DNA from: Chimonanthus salicifolius
Lineage: Eukaryota; Streptophyta; Magnoliopsida; Laurales; Calycanthaceae
Length of the DNA stretch: 64,000 bases
Direction of reading: 5' to 3'
Assembly (NCBI GenBank): GCA_013350335.1
Contig: CM023540.1
Coordinates: 44,437,222-44,501,221 of the forward strand
Shown: piece after piece, positions 1 to 10,112 of the stretch
Layout of the letters: every line of letters starts with the position of its first letter
Position numbering within the stretch: position 1 is the first letter of the stretch
Notes under the pieces: model-generated
Told to the model about the DNA's origin: nothing
Database searches by the model: none
Seen by the model: only the letters and a program-made list of their open reading frames with translations
Translations under genes and position numbers: made by a program

Positions 1-1911
1 CTATTTGGATGACTTGGTGCAGATGACTAATCACTTTGTGCATGTTACTGTTTGTAATTTTGTAACCATGTAGAGTTAGTTCTCCATTTCTCTTTCACTT
101 TCTTCCACTCCTCCTCTTCTCTTTCTCAATTTCTTCTAGGCCTCCTTTTCCACTTTCTTCCTTTCTTCCTTTTTTTTTTTACAATTGTAGATTTTTCTAC
201 TCAATGGGTATTGGGTTATTCGGACCCTTGTTTTGGACATACTTTACATTGATGAGGAGATTTAGGGGTTGGTCAAAATGTTAGGATGCTATATAGTGGG
301 TAGGTTGTGGATTATTGGATCAAGTCCCCTTATGCAGTTCTTATCTAGTTTGGGATCCTTTCAGTAATGCAAACAGATTTAGATCAGCTAATTAGTTCGT
401 GGCATATTAATGTTAGCATTAGGAGTGCATCATCCTTTGAACCTGTCTTCTAGCGTATCTTTGATCTATTGGTAAAGAGTGCAACAACAAGACCATTGAG
501 GAGTGTCGACCGCCGACTACTATGCTTGAGGTGGCTCAGGGGATTAAATTCAGGCTGATTAGTTGAGCAGCTGCCATGAGAGAGTTCTCATTTATCTTGA
601 TTTGGACTGATTGTGGTTAGTGCTATACAAGCCTTCAGAGTAGACCTGGACATTATAGAATAGATTTCTCTGCCATCGAGTCATGTCATGTCTTCTGATG
701 TTAGCTAAATTCCTTCCCTGGGAATAAAGTGAGATTGGGATTATTTGTGATGATGAAGGCAAGCCAGTTTTATCGTTCTTAGGTCCTTTGGATGAGTTCT
801 ATGTGGATCAACCTCCATGCCAATGTTTGGGGTGTTTAGTAGATAATCCTGACTTGGTGCTCATATTGACATTATTGAGAGTGGGTCATCCACCGTTGCA
901 CATTGGACAAGGGGAATTTGATGAGCATCGAGATTCTTGATTTGATTGACGAATTATGAAGTGCAGTAAGGTCAAAAGGATTTGCACTTATGGACATCCA
1001 TTTTTTTTTTAAAAAAAGCTGACAACCAAGCTGATATATTGGCAACAGAAGGGGGGTCATCATCATAGTTCACAACAAGACCATCATTGTCACAACCATT
1101 TTCCATCTATTTGGGCTTGAATTTTTGAGTTCTATCTATTCTATATTCTATAAAAAACCCATAGCTTTTTTCACCTTGCTATTGAGTTCTTTCTTTACTT
1201 TTTCGGAAACCATATTCCTAGCCAAAGAAGGGGAGCATGCGAAGGAAATGCATATCAGTATTTAGCATTTTGAGGGTTCAGCCATTTGGGTATGCAATAT
1301 GTAATAGGTTCTGTGGGTTTGTGTTTTTCTGTTATCTTATTGGTAGGAATAGTTATATTCTTTTTCCTTAATCAATAAATTGGGTTCTTTCACACACAAA
1401 AAAGAAGAAGTGGAAACACCCTCTGTGCAATTTCTCTCTCTCATTTATTCTTTGTGAAGCCTTGAACGAAGGTTCAAAAGATGGGGGGTCTGCGTCAGAT
1501 TTTTTTTCAAATTGGAACTCACAGGCCTAATGTCTATCCTGCCGGTCTTTCCTTTTTTTTTTTCTTGTCTTTTCTTCGTTGAGTCCTTGGCTTTTCTATT
1601 CTTTTTAGTTTGCTCCCATAAAAAATTGATCAATCATACCATGAGATGTTGATTGATTTGGTCATTACCATCCAATGATAGATATGAGCATGTAGGGGCT
1701 CAGTGCTTATAATGGAGATGCTTTGTCTTTCTTCCATGGCTTGATCAGGCCCAATCTATATGAACAGAGTCTGAACTGAACATCAGATACTGATGGGATC
1801 TGAGATGGTCAGATCATTCAATGGTAATACTATTACAATTTTGGATTTCAACACCTTTGAGGTACGCTCTCATTTGCCCAGAGCCTTCTCAGTTTGCACC
1901 TTGTGAATGTG
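1..1911 (+). repeat. Direct repeat copy 1 (about 1.9 kb)
   Basis: Matches 25471-27379 base for base apart from a few substitutions and 1-2 base length changes in poly-A/T runs. The match already holds at base 1, so the repeat may continue left of the window. It stops at 1911: after the shared GTGAATGTG, copy 1 enters the copia element of the palindrome while copy 2 continues into the sequence leading to the DUF3353 gene. Apart from a decayed LINE RNase H fragment it holds no gene that I recognise. Confidence 0.95.
730..1064 (+). pseudogene. LINE RNase H remnant (in direct repeat copy 1)
   Basis: Plus-strand translation shows pieces of the RNase H domain found at the 3' end of plant L1-type LINEs. 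GIICDDEGKPVLSFLGPL near 735-790 resembles the glycine-rich first strand, and KKADNQADILATEG near 1013-1055 resembles the final helix with its conserved ADxLA motif. Stops and frameshifts lie between them. It is the same kind of domain as the better-preserved copy at 24600-25080. A second copy lies in the direct repeat at about 26200-26534. Confidence 0.55.
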
Positions 1912-1924
1912 CTAATACTCCCCC

Positions 1925-4315
1925 TCAAGGTGGAGCGTGTATGTGAGTAACACCCAGCTTGCAAATCATGTTATGAAAGGCATCTTTGCCCAACGGCTTG
2001 GTGAAGACATCAGGAAGTTGATGGGAAGAAGGAATGTGGCGAGGGATACAAAGCCCAGACTGGAGCTTCTCCCTAACAAAATGGCAATTGAGCTCGATGT
2101 GCTTTGTCCGTTCATGGAAGACGGGATTGTTGGCAATATATAGAGCAACTTGATTGTCACAAAATAAGGTGATAGGCGAAGGATGGAGAATACCAAGATC
2201 ATTGAGTAAGTACTTCAACCATTGAAGCTCACATGTCAAAGTTGTCATGGCGCGATACTCGGCCTCAGCGGAGGATCGAGAGACTGTAGGCTGCTTCTTG
2301 GTCTTCCACGAAATAAGGTTGGAGCCAAGGAAGGTGCAATAACTAGTGGTAGACCGCCGAGTAGTTGGACAACCGGCCCAGTCAGAATTACAATATCCCT
2401 GTAGATGAAGATAAAAGAATCCCTTTAGTAAGGGAACCCTTCAAATAGCGAATCACACGGTGGGCGGCGTCCAAATGTGCACTACGAGGAGAGTGCATAA
2501 ACTGGCTGAGAATATGGACTGCATAATTAATATCAGGCCTGGTAACAGTGAGGTATATAAGACGACCCACGAGCCGACGATATATGATGGGATCAGGAAG
2601 TAAAGTCCCATTATCAGGTGATAAGCACAGCTTTGTTCCATTGGAAAATCTGAGACACGTCTGCCTATAAATCCTATATCCTTGAGAATGTCAAGAAGGT
2701 ATTTTCTTTGGGAGAGGAAAATACCCTTCTTAGAACGTGCGACTTCAATGCCAAGAAAATATTTTAGGCGCCCCAAGTCTTTAATATAAAATTTCTCTTC
2801 AAGGAAGCACTTGAGGCGTTGAACGGCCAAAGCATCATCACCGGTGATTATGATACCATCAACATAAACCAATACAAAGGTCAAAGAATTGCCGGTGTGA
2901 TGTGTGAACAATGAATAATCAAACTTGGACTGAGAAAATCCAGCTTGAATAAGAGTAGATGAAAACTTGGCAAACCACTGTCGATAAGTCTGCTTCAACC
3001 CATAAAGAGATTTGTTTAGCTTACAAACTCGTTGCTCCCCCTGAGGTGCAAATCCAGGTGGAAGAGTCATGTAGACTTCTTCAGCAAGGTCACCTTGTAA
3101 GAAAGCATTGTTGACGTCAAGCTGATGAAGAGGCCAATACTTAACAGAAGCAATAAACAAAAGGGCACGAACTGTGACTAGTTTAGCAACAGGAGCAAAT
3201 GTACCGTGATAATCTAGTTCTTCAATCTGAGTGAAGCCTTTGGCAACCAAGCGAGCTTTATATCTTTCAATGGAACCATCTGACCGATGCTTGACTTTGT
3301 ACACCCATTTACAACCAATGGGTTTCTTTCTGACGGGAAGAGAAGTGAGACTCCAAGTATTATTCTTTTCAAGGGCTGCAATTTCATGTTCCATGGCATC
3401 TTTCCAGTGTGGAAACTTAACAGCTTGAGAGAAGGTACGAGACTCATCTGTGGAACAAATAGTGGAAAGAAATGCTCTATGTGCAACAGAGAGATTAGCA
3501 GTATGAAGATAATGAGAAATAGGGTAAGGTGTACCTGTCAACGTGGAAGCGGAAGGAGAAGGTGGACGCTCATAAGTGGCAGTAGAGCAATGATAATCAG
3601 ACAGGTGGGGCGGTGGGCGTCGAATGTGAGTAGGCTTAGCAGCTGGTGTCGGAGCAGCAGGAGAGGGAATGGAAGGCAAAGCACTGCTGGGAGAACTGGA
3701 ATCAAAAGAAGCAACTGGTGAAACCGGTGTTGGGAGTGGGTGGAGGACTGGTGGTGGAGAATTAGCAACATGCGAAGGAGAAAGGAAATCAAAGGTAGGG
3801 TCATCAGATAGGGGCAATGGTGTACCAGGAGAAGATGTTAGAGTAGGCAAATCATGATAAGAGAAGATGCCTTCGTAAAAAGAGACATCACGAGAGGTGT
3901 AAATGGTTTTAGTGGCTATGTCAAAAACGCGATAACCTTTTTGTGCATAATGGTAGTCAACAAAAATACCGGGTTTAGCTCGTTGGTCAAATTTATGTTT
4001 GATGTTATGGTTGTGACCAAAACATAAACTGCCAAAGACATGCAAACGAGAAACGTCCGGTTTGGAGTGAAACAAAGCTTCATGTGGAGATTTGCCTGAT
4101 AAAAGAGGAGTGGGCATTTTATTGATGAGATAGGTGGCTGTGAGGACACACTCACCCCAAAATTTTAAGGGTAAGAGTGCCTGAAAACGAAGTGCACGAG
4201 CAACCTCAAGGAGATGACGGTGCTTGCGCTCGACAATGCCATTCTGTTGTGGAGTTGCGACGCAACTCCATTGATGAATGACCCCATGAGTGGATAAGGG
4301 GAAAGAGATCACCAC
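1925..4315 (-). pseudogene. Copia integrase C-terminus, reverse transcriptase and RNase H, left copy
   Basis: An open frame at 4315-2453 reads integrase (SCVATPQQNGIVERKHRH), a proline/serine-rich linker and the reverse transcriptase core (CKWVYKVKHRSDGSIERYKARLVAKG in two blocks, QLDVNNAFLQGDL). Its catalytic motif reads YVDGIIITG, not YVDDIIITG. Near 2640 the frame shifts, and reverse transcriptase then continues in another frame (GRLIYLTVTRPDINYAV). RNase H lies at 2248-1925 ([25 protein letters not shown]). The broken frames and altered catalytic aspartate make it inactive. Confidence 0.85.
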
Positions 4316-4358
4316 CAGTACCCGAGTGAAGAGAATGGATGCGAGAATGAAACTGGGT

Positions 4359-5735
4359 CTAAATCATGGCAAAAAATGATTGCAAAATAGATTGTGTGTC
4401 AGACTTGACGGGCATGAGGTAAAGCCATGTGCATTGACTAAAATCATCGACAACGGTTAAAAAATATCGAGATCCATTCAAAGAGGGTTGAGAAAATGGA
4501 CCCCAAATATCACAGTGAATCAAGGAAAATGGTCTATTGCTAGTGATAGAACTTGAAGGAAAGGGCAAGCGTGTATGTTTGGCTTGTGGACAAATGTCAC
4601 AAATGAGATTTTTGGAACAAGAAATAAGGGGCACTTCCTTAGCTAACATGTGCAAACTGCGATGGTTCAAATGACCAAGGCGCAAATTCCAAAGATCAAA
4701 GGTGGGTGGTTGAATAACAGCCAGTACTGAAACTGTACGGAAGTAGTAAAGCCCCTTATGAACATCACCTTGTCCAATCGTCTTCTTCGTTGATGGGTCC
4801 TGAAAAAGACATTGGGTAGAAGAAAACGTCACTAAACAAGAAGTAGAATTGGTAAGCTGACTCACAAATAAGAGATTAAGTTTGAATGAGGGAAGAAAGA
4901 AAACATTCTCAAGCACAAGAATGGAGGAAAGAGAAACAGTCCCAATATGTGTGATAGGTGCAAGTGATCCATCCGGAAGGTGAACAGAGGATGGGGTTGA
5001 ACAAGGTTTATAAGAAGAAAATAAAGATAAAGAAGAACACATGTGGTTATTGGCACCTGTATCAATGATCCAGATTGAATGAGAAGGGACTGTAAGAGCA
5101 ATACTTGCGAGATGGGCACTAAATATGTGGCTACCTGAATGGGGAAGACAAAAAAAATTTGTGAGGGTGCTGCAGTCCTCCTCAAAAATGGATGGCGATC
5201 TCATCTTCATAAGAGACAGACAAAATAGCCCCATATATGCCTCAAAGACATAAAATCCCAATAGCAGTAGATAAGCCCAAAAGGAGAGTGCCCCATCTTT
5301 CATAGGTAATGGTGCTACCAAAAAAATGATGATCACAGCAAGAACAAAGACAACCTGCATATAGCTGGCAACATGTTGGGTTGGAGGGGCCATCAACCGT
5401 AATGCAATAGAGAACACCATAAAAGTTGTGAAAAGGAAACCATGTGGAATCGCTGCACCATTTGGCCTTAAAGCAGAAGCCCAGAGAAATACAAAGGGGT
5501 ACATGGAGTCTTCAAAGAGGGGCTGAAGTGCACCCAGCAGAATGAGGTTTGCAGTAGAAGTGATGGCTATTGCAGCACCTTGAAATTGGCGAAGGAGGGC
5601 TTGGTTGGCTATCCATGGTGACAAGATAATAGCCATACCAATAGCAAGAAAGCAGGCAAGAGCATCAAATGGGGTAACCGGGCCAAAGGCCAATCTCCCA
5701 CCAATCCTGAGAGAGGAGACCACAAGATAGTCCAT
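4359..5735 (-). CDS. Copia fusion frame, left copy: captured MFS_5 transporter fragment + protease + integrase start
   Basis: Mirror of 10113-11489. The start chosen is the ATG at 5735 in an ACCATGG context; the frame is open further upstream but has no other ATG. Residues 1 to about 198 match the central-to-C-terminal part of plant MFSD5/molybdate-anion-transporter-like proteins (MFS_5), for example TPFDALACFLAIGMAIIL, FLWASALRPNGAAIPHGF and SLMKMRSPSIFEED. After about residue 205 come the copia protease motif WIIDTGANNHM, a GAG-pre-integrase zinc motif and the integrase motifs HCDIWGP and VVDDFS. The frame stops inside integrase. It differs from the right copy by only a few codons. No gag zinc knuckle is visible. 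Confidence 0.8.
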   Translation of the reverse strand: MDYLVVSSLRIGGRLAFGPVTPFDALACFLAIGMAIILSPWIANQALLRQFQGAAIAITSTANLILLGALQPLFEDSMYPFVFLWASALRPNGAAIPHGFLFTTFMVFSIALRLMAPPTQHVASYMQVVFVLAVIIIFLVAPLPMKDGALSFWAYLLLLGFYVFEAYMGLFCLSLMKMRSPSIFEEDCSTLTNFFCLPHSGSHIFSAHLASIALTVPSHSIWIIDTGANNHMCSSLSLFSSYKPCSTPSSVHLPDGSLAPITHIGTVSLSSILVLENVFFLPSFKLNLLFVSQLTNSTSCLVTFSSTQCLFQDPSTKKTIGQGDVHKGLYYFRTVSVLAVIQPPTFDLWNLRLGHLNHRSLHMLAKEVPLISCSKNLICDICPQAKHTRLPFPSSSITSNRPFSLIHCDIWGPFSQPSLNGSRYFLTVVDDFSQCTWLYLMPVKSDTQSILQSFFAMI

Positions 5736-6613
5736 GGTAATACGAGCGATGCTGGGTTGCCGTAGTGCAAGAGCGGCAACAAAAGGACCGCTGAAACAAT
5801 GAGGAAGACAGCAACAGGGAGTGCCTGTCCAGCAGCAGCAAAGGGTGAAAAAGAAAGGGCCATTTACATTGAGCGATGGCAGCAAAAAAATAACGGATTG
5901 CGCCGGTGATCGGGGCAGCAGATCTGGAAATGGGCAGCGTTGGCGTCGTATATTGCAAAGGGCGCGTCGGCAGAAGCAGCAATGGCGCAGATGGCCAATA
6001 GGGGTCCACGATAGAGATCGGAAAAATCAGATTTGGAGTAGCGTGGCAGCAGCGGAATCAGCAAGTGCTTCTTCTCCGTGATGGCCGAATAGAGTTGGGA
6101 TCGTCAGCCTGGATCGGCAACAGGTTGCAGCGATCGTGATGGCCGAACAGAGTTGGGATCGTGAAATCTGGCAACGGGTAGGTGAGCTTGCTGGGCGGAA
6201 GCAGGCACTGATCGAAGGCGTCGAAAGGAGTCTAGAGAGAAGGAGAGGCCAATCAGATCTGTTTCAGATCACAAAGGGCAGAAAACGTGTGGCCAATCCG
6301 GGCACGATGGGCCAGATCTGGTCTCGTGCTGCAACGGCCATCGACAGCAATGGGCAACCGATCTGGTGAGAGAGACGAACGGCAGAGCAGCAACGGCTAG
6401 GTGGTTCACACGGTTTGCAGAGAAGATGATCTCTGGACGGTGCCGGGAGGGACAGATCTGAAATCAGCAGATCTAGCGAGAGAGCTGGCCAGCGCGGAAA
6501 AAAAAAAAATTCCAGCGGCCACGGCAGAAACAGGTCAACGGAACTGATCTGATTTACTCTTCAGATCGGGTGCTCGGTCTTGACCTGGCACCTTTGATCT
6601 GGCTCTAATATCA

Positions 6614-6769
6614 TGTGAAAATTAGAGAGAGGATTTCCAGTATCTTCCTCAATTGAGAGAAGATGGATTATAGATTATTGTATATATATAGAAGAAATAC
6701 AATAAATGATGGTCTACATAAAACGAAACTGTACAATGAAAGGATACATGGCTTCCATATGTGCTAATA
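6614..6769 (-). repeat. Copia 5' LTR, left copy
   Basis: A 156-bp LTR beginning TATTAGCA and ending TTTTCACA on the minus strand, almost identical to 9080-9235. The following primer-binding site TGATATTAGAGC differs at two positions from the usual initiator-tRNA-Met complement TGGTATCAGAGC. Confidence 0.88.
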
Positions 6770-7569
6770 GTGGAATTATCTAGTTTCAGTGTAACTCAAT
6801 TTCTGATAACCAATTTGAGCATTATTAGGATTTGCCAATCCAAGGTAGCTACTAGTGGACACACAACACTGATCTTGGTTTTGTTCAAAGTTAACTAATG
6901 AAATTATTGGAAAATGGAAAAGAAAAAGAGGCACCCAATACACGTACCTTTACCAAATTCAATACCAGTCTGCTTCTTCGCTGAGAGAGAGAGAGAGAGA
7001 GAGAGGGAGGGAAGGAGAGATGGTGCGTCGATGCTCTAAGAATGGAACTCCACCGAGAGAGACTCGTCAATACGAGTAGCTGAAGGAAAACCGCCCTAGC
7101 GTTGCAGTGTTTCGGGGTCCTCCCCGGAGTCTACTGGATCAAGCGCCCGTGCAAAGAATGATCCACGTCGGGTCCACATAACAAAAAGTATGTGGTTTAT
7201 TAATTTTTAATTTTAAATATATATTATATATTCTAAAAATTTTATGAAACATAGATTCACCATTAGATGAATTAAATAAAAAAATTTATAAAATTTATCA
7301 CAGTCCCATCATTTAATCTATTCTTAGATGATTTTAATAACTAAAACTCTATGGATATCTAAATAATAATATTTATAATGTAAAATTTTAACTTTGGTCA
7401 TCTGATTATAAAAAAATTTAATTACTATAAAATTAATAATTTTTCATAACTCGTCTTATAAAATTACAATGATCAAATTAAAGAGCTTTTCTTGAATTAT
7501 ATTATTTATAAAATCTTTTATTTATCCTATCTAACTATAATCATATGAGTTATATACCAAAATAAATGT
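6770..7569. repeat. Left inner arm of palindrome: possible host-gene leader
   Basis: Mirror of 8282-9079. It holds a (GA)n run at 6983-7004 (CT on the other strand) and then ATGGTGCGTCGATGC starting a 19-codon frame at 7020-7079 that ends in TAG. An AT-rich stretch at 7200-7560 follows. On the minus strand the CT run ends in CAG, is followed by a short open stretch and then GTACGTG, like a small exon between splice sites. It is not recognisable as a known gene. Confidence 0.4.
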
Positions 7570-8281
7570 GGGGAGCACTTACACACACCCGGTTTTTCTG
7601 CCTCTACACACCCGAATTCGGAAATTCGGGTGAAATTACGATTCTGCCCCCGTGTTTCCATTCATTCGAATGAATCACCAGTTCATTTTCGATTCATTCG
7701 AATGAAACTATTCATTCGAATGAATCACCGGTTCATTTTGGATTCATTCGAATGAATGGGCTGAACAGTAACACGGAGTACTGTTCAGCCCGATCATTCG
7801 AATGCCCAGTCGTTCGAATCCGCCGAATGTATTCAGCGGAATCGTGTGCGAATGATTCGAATGATCGGGCTGAACAGTACTCCGTGTTACTGTTCAGCCC
7901 GATCATTCGAATGAATGTCCAGTCATTCGAATGAATTGATTCATTCGAATGAATGCCAAGATGAACTGGGCATTCATTCGAATAAATCCATTCGGCGGAT
8001 TCGAACGACTGGGCATTCGAATGATCGGGCTGAACAGTACTTCGTGTTACTGTTCAGCCCATTCATTCGAATGAATCCAAAATGAACCGGTGATTCATTC
8101 GAATGAATCGAAAATGAACTGGTGATTCATTCGAATGAATCAATTCATTCGAATGAATGACAAAATGAACTGGGAATTCATTCGAATGAATGGAAACGCG
8201 GGGGCAGAATCGTAATTTCACCCGAATTTCCGAATTCGGGTATGTAGAGGCAGAAAAACCGGGTGTGTGTAAGTGCTCCCC
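7570..8281. repeat. Hairpin core built of ATTCATTCGAATGAAT palindromes
   Basis: The edges are a perfect inverted repeat beginning GGGGAGCACTTACACACACC. Inside, the 16-bp self-complementary word ATTCATTCGAATGAAT and close variants recur more than a dozen times. They alternate with spacers such as CACCGGTTCATTTTGG and with a second hairpin word, GGCTGAACAGTA...TACTGTTCAGCC, that occurs at about 7760, 7870 and 8030. The two halves differ by at least one extra repeat unit on the right, so repeat number has changed since the inversion. The bases next to the core (AATAAATGT / ACATTTATT) are also inverted rather than directly repeated, so no target duplication can be assigned. No coding potential is seen. 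Confidence 0.85.
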
Positions 8282-8830
8282 ACATTTATTTTGGTATATA
8301 ACTCATATGATTATAGTTAGATAGGATAAATAAAAGATTTTATAAATAATATAATTCAAGAAAAGCTCTTTAATTTGATCATTGTAATTTTATAAGACGA
8401 GTTATGAAAAATTATTAATTTTATAGTAATTAATTTTTTTTATAATCAGATGACCAAAGTTAAAATTTTACATTATAAATATTATTATTTAGATATCCAT
8501 AGAGTTTTAGTTATTAAAATCATCTAAGAATAGATTAAATGATAGGACTGTGATAAATTTTATAAATTTTTTTATTTAATTCATCTAATGGTGAATCTAT
8601 GTTTCATAAAATTTTTAGAATATATAATATATATTTAAAATTAAAAATTAATAAACCACATACTTTTTGTTATGTGGACCCGACGTGGATCATTCTTTGC
8701 ACGGGCGCTTGATCCAGTAGACTCCGGGGAGGACCCCGAAACACTGCAACGCTAGGGCGGTTTTCCTTCAGCTACTCGTATTGACGAGTCTCTCTCGGTG
8801 GAGTTCCATTCTTAGAGCATCGACGCACCA

Positions 8831-8869
<39 letters not shown>

Positions 8870-9079
8870 GAAGAAGCAGACTGGTATTGAATTTGGTAAA
8901 GGTACGTGTATTGGGTGCCTCTTTCTCTTTTCCATTTTCCAATAATTTCATTAGTTAACTTTGAACAAAACCAAGATCAGTGTTGTGTGTCCACTGGTAG
9001 CTACCTTGGATTGGCAAATCCTAATAATACTCAAATTGGTTATCAGAAATTGAGTTACACTGAAACTCGATAATTCCAC
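8282..9079. repeat. Right inner arm of palindrome: possible host-gene leader
   Basis: Mirror of 6770-7569. On the plus strand, after an AT-rich stretch and a GC-richer block (8680-8830), a long CT run (8836-8866) ends in CAG. It is followed by an open stretch reading AKKQTGIEFGK and then GTACGTG near 8902. This looks like a short exon flanked by splice sites, but it is too short to assign. The copia element starts immediately downstream. Confidence 0.4.
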
Positions 9080-9235
9080 TATTAGCAAATATGGAAGCCA
9101 TGTATCCTTTCATTGTACAGTTTCGTTTTATGTAGACCATCATTTATTGTATTTCTTCTATATATATACAATAATCTATAATCCATCTTCTCTCAATTGA
9201 GGAAGATACTGGAAATCCTCTCTCTAATTTTCACA
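9080..9235 (+). repeat. Copia 5' LTR, right copy
   Basis: 156 bp, TATTAGCAAATATGG to TTTTCACA, preceded by target duplication TCCAC (9075-9079). It contains TATATATA near 9160, a possible promoter TATA box. The following TAATATCAGAGC is a diverged initiator-tRNA-Met primer site. Confidence 0.92.
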
Positions 9236-10112
9236 TAATATCAGAGCGAGATCAAAGATGCCAGGTCAAGACCGAGCACCCGATCTGAAGAGTAAATCAG
9301 ATCAGTTCCATTGACCTGTTGCTGCCGTGGCCGCTGGAATTTTTTTTTTTTTCCCGCTGGCCAGCTCTCTCGCTAGATCTGCTGATTTCAGATCTGTCCC
9401 TCCAGGCACCGTCCAGAGATCATCTTCTCTGCAAACCGTGTGAACCACCTAGCCGTTGCTGCTCTGCCGTTCGTCTCTCTCGCCAGATCGGTTGCCCATT
9501 GCTGTCTATGGCCGTTGCAGCACGAGACCAGATCTGGCCCATCGTGCCCGGATTGGCCACACGTTTTCTGCCCTTTGTGATCTGAAACAGATCTGATTGG
9601 CCTCTCCTTCTCTCTGGACTCCTTTCGGCGCCTTCGATCAGTGCCTGCTTCCGCCCAGCAAGCTCACCTACCCGTTGCCAGATTTCACGATCCCAACTCT
9701 GTTCGGCCATCTCGATCGCTGCAACCTGTTGCCGATCCAGGCTGACGATCCCAACTCTATTCGGCCATCACGGAGAAGAAGCACTTGCTGATTCCGCTGC
9801 TGCCACGCTACTCCAAATCTGATTTTTCCGATCTCTATCGTGGACCCCTATTGGCCATCTGCGCCATTGCTGCTTCTGCCGACGCGCCCTTTGCAATATA
9901 CGACGCCAACGCTGCCCATTTCCAGATCTGCTGCCTCGATCATCGGCGCAATCCGTTATTTTTTTCTGCCATCGCTCAATGTAAAGGGCCCTTTCTTTTT
10001 CACCCTTTGCTGCTGCTGGACAGGCACTCCCTGTTGCTGTCTTCCTCATTGTTTCAGCGGTCCTTTTGTTGCCGCTCTTGCACTACGGCAACCCAGCATC
10101 GCTCGTATTACC
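9236..10112 (+). other. Copia leader, gag-less
   Basis: Lies between the primer site and the fusion frame. Several overlapping frames are open here, but none shows a gag signature: no CxxC-type zinc knuckle and no recognisable copia gag block. It is CG-rich with repeated words such as CAGATCTG and CGATCCCAACTCT. It probably serves only as an untranslated leader; its origin is unknown. Confidence 0.6.

Larger units (their letters stand above)
1912..6769 (-). mobile_element. Ty1/copia element, left copy, 3' LTR truncated
   Basis: A minus-strand mirror image of the right copy. The 5' LTR is 6614-6769 and is followed by a tRNA-Met-like primer site. A frame with a captured MFS transporter piece joined to protease and integrase follows, then integrase, reverse transcriptase and RNase H. 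The polypurine tract (TTGAGGGGGAG on the minus strand) sits at about 1918-1928. Only about the first 11 bases of the 3' LTR remain before the sequence changes to the direct repeat. Flank GTGGA at 6770-6774 is the complement of the TCCAC target duplication of the right copy, so the insertion predates the inverted duplication. Confidence 0.93.

Noticed and set aside
3231..3857. Several open frames on the plus strand opposite the left copia element (and their mirrors at 11991-12617)
   Set aside because: They are antisense to copia integrase and reverse transcriptase frames, have no recognisable domains and mirror exactly in both arms.
7650..8200. Heat-shock elements in the ATTCATTCGAATGAAT repeats
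   Set aside because: The GAA/TTC units do not have the required alternating spacing of heat-shock factor sites.
7570..8281. CRISPR-like array of short repeats
   Set aside because: Repeats are palindromic, variably spaced and lie in plant nuclear DNA with no cas genes. It is an inverted-repeat structure.
7570..8281. Calling the hairpin core an independent transposon insertion
   Set aside because: Its flanks are inverted, not directly repeated, because they belong to the larger palindrome. A target duplication cannot be tested here.
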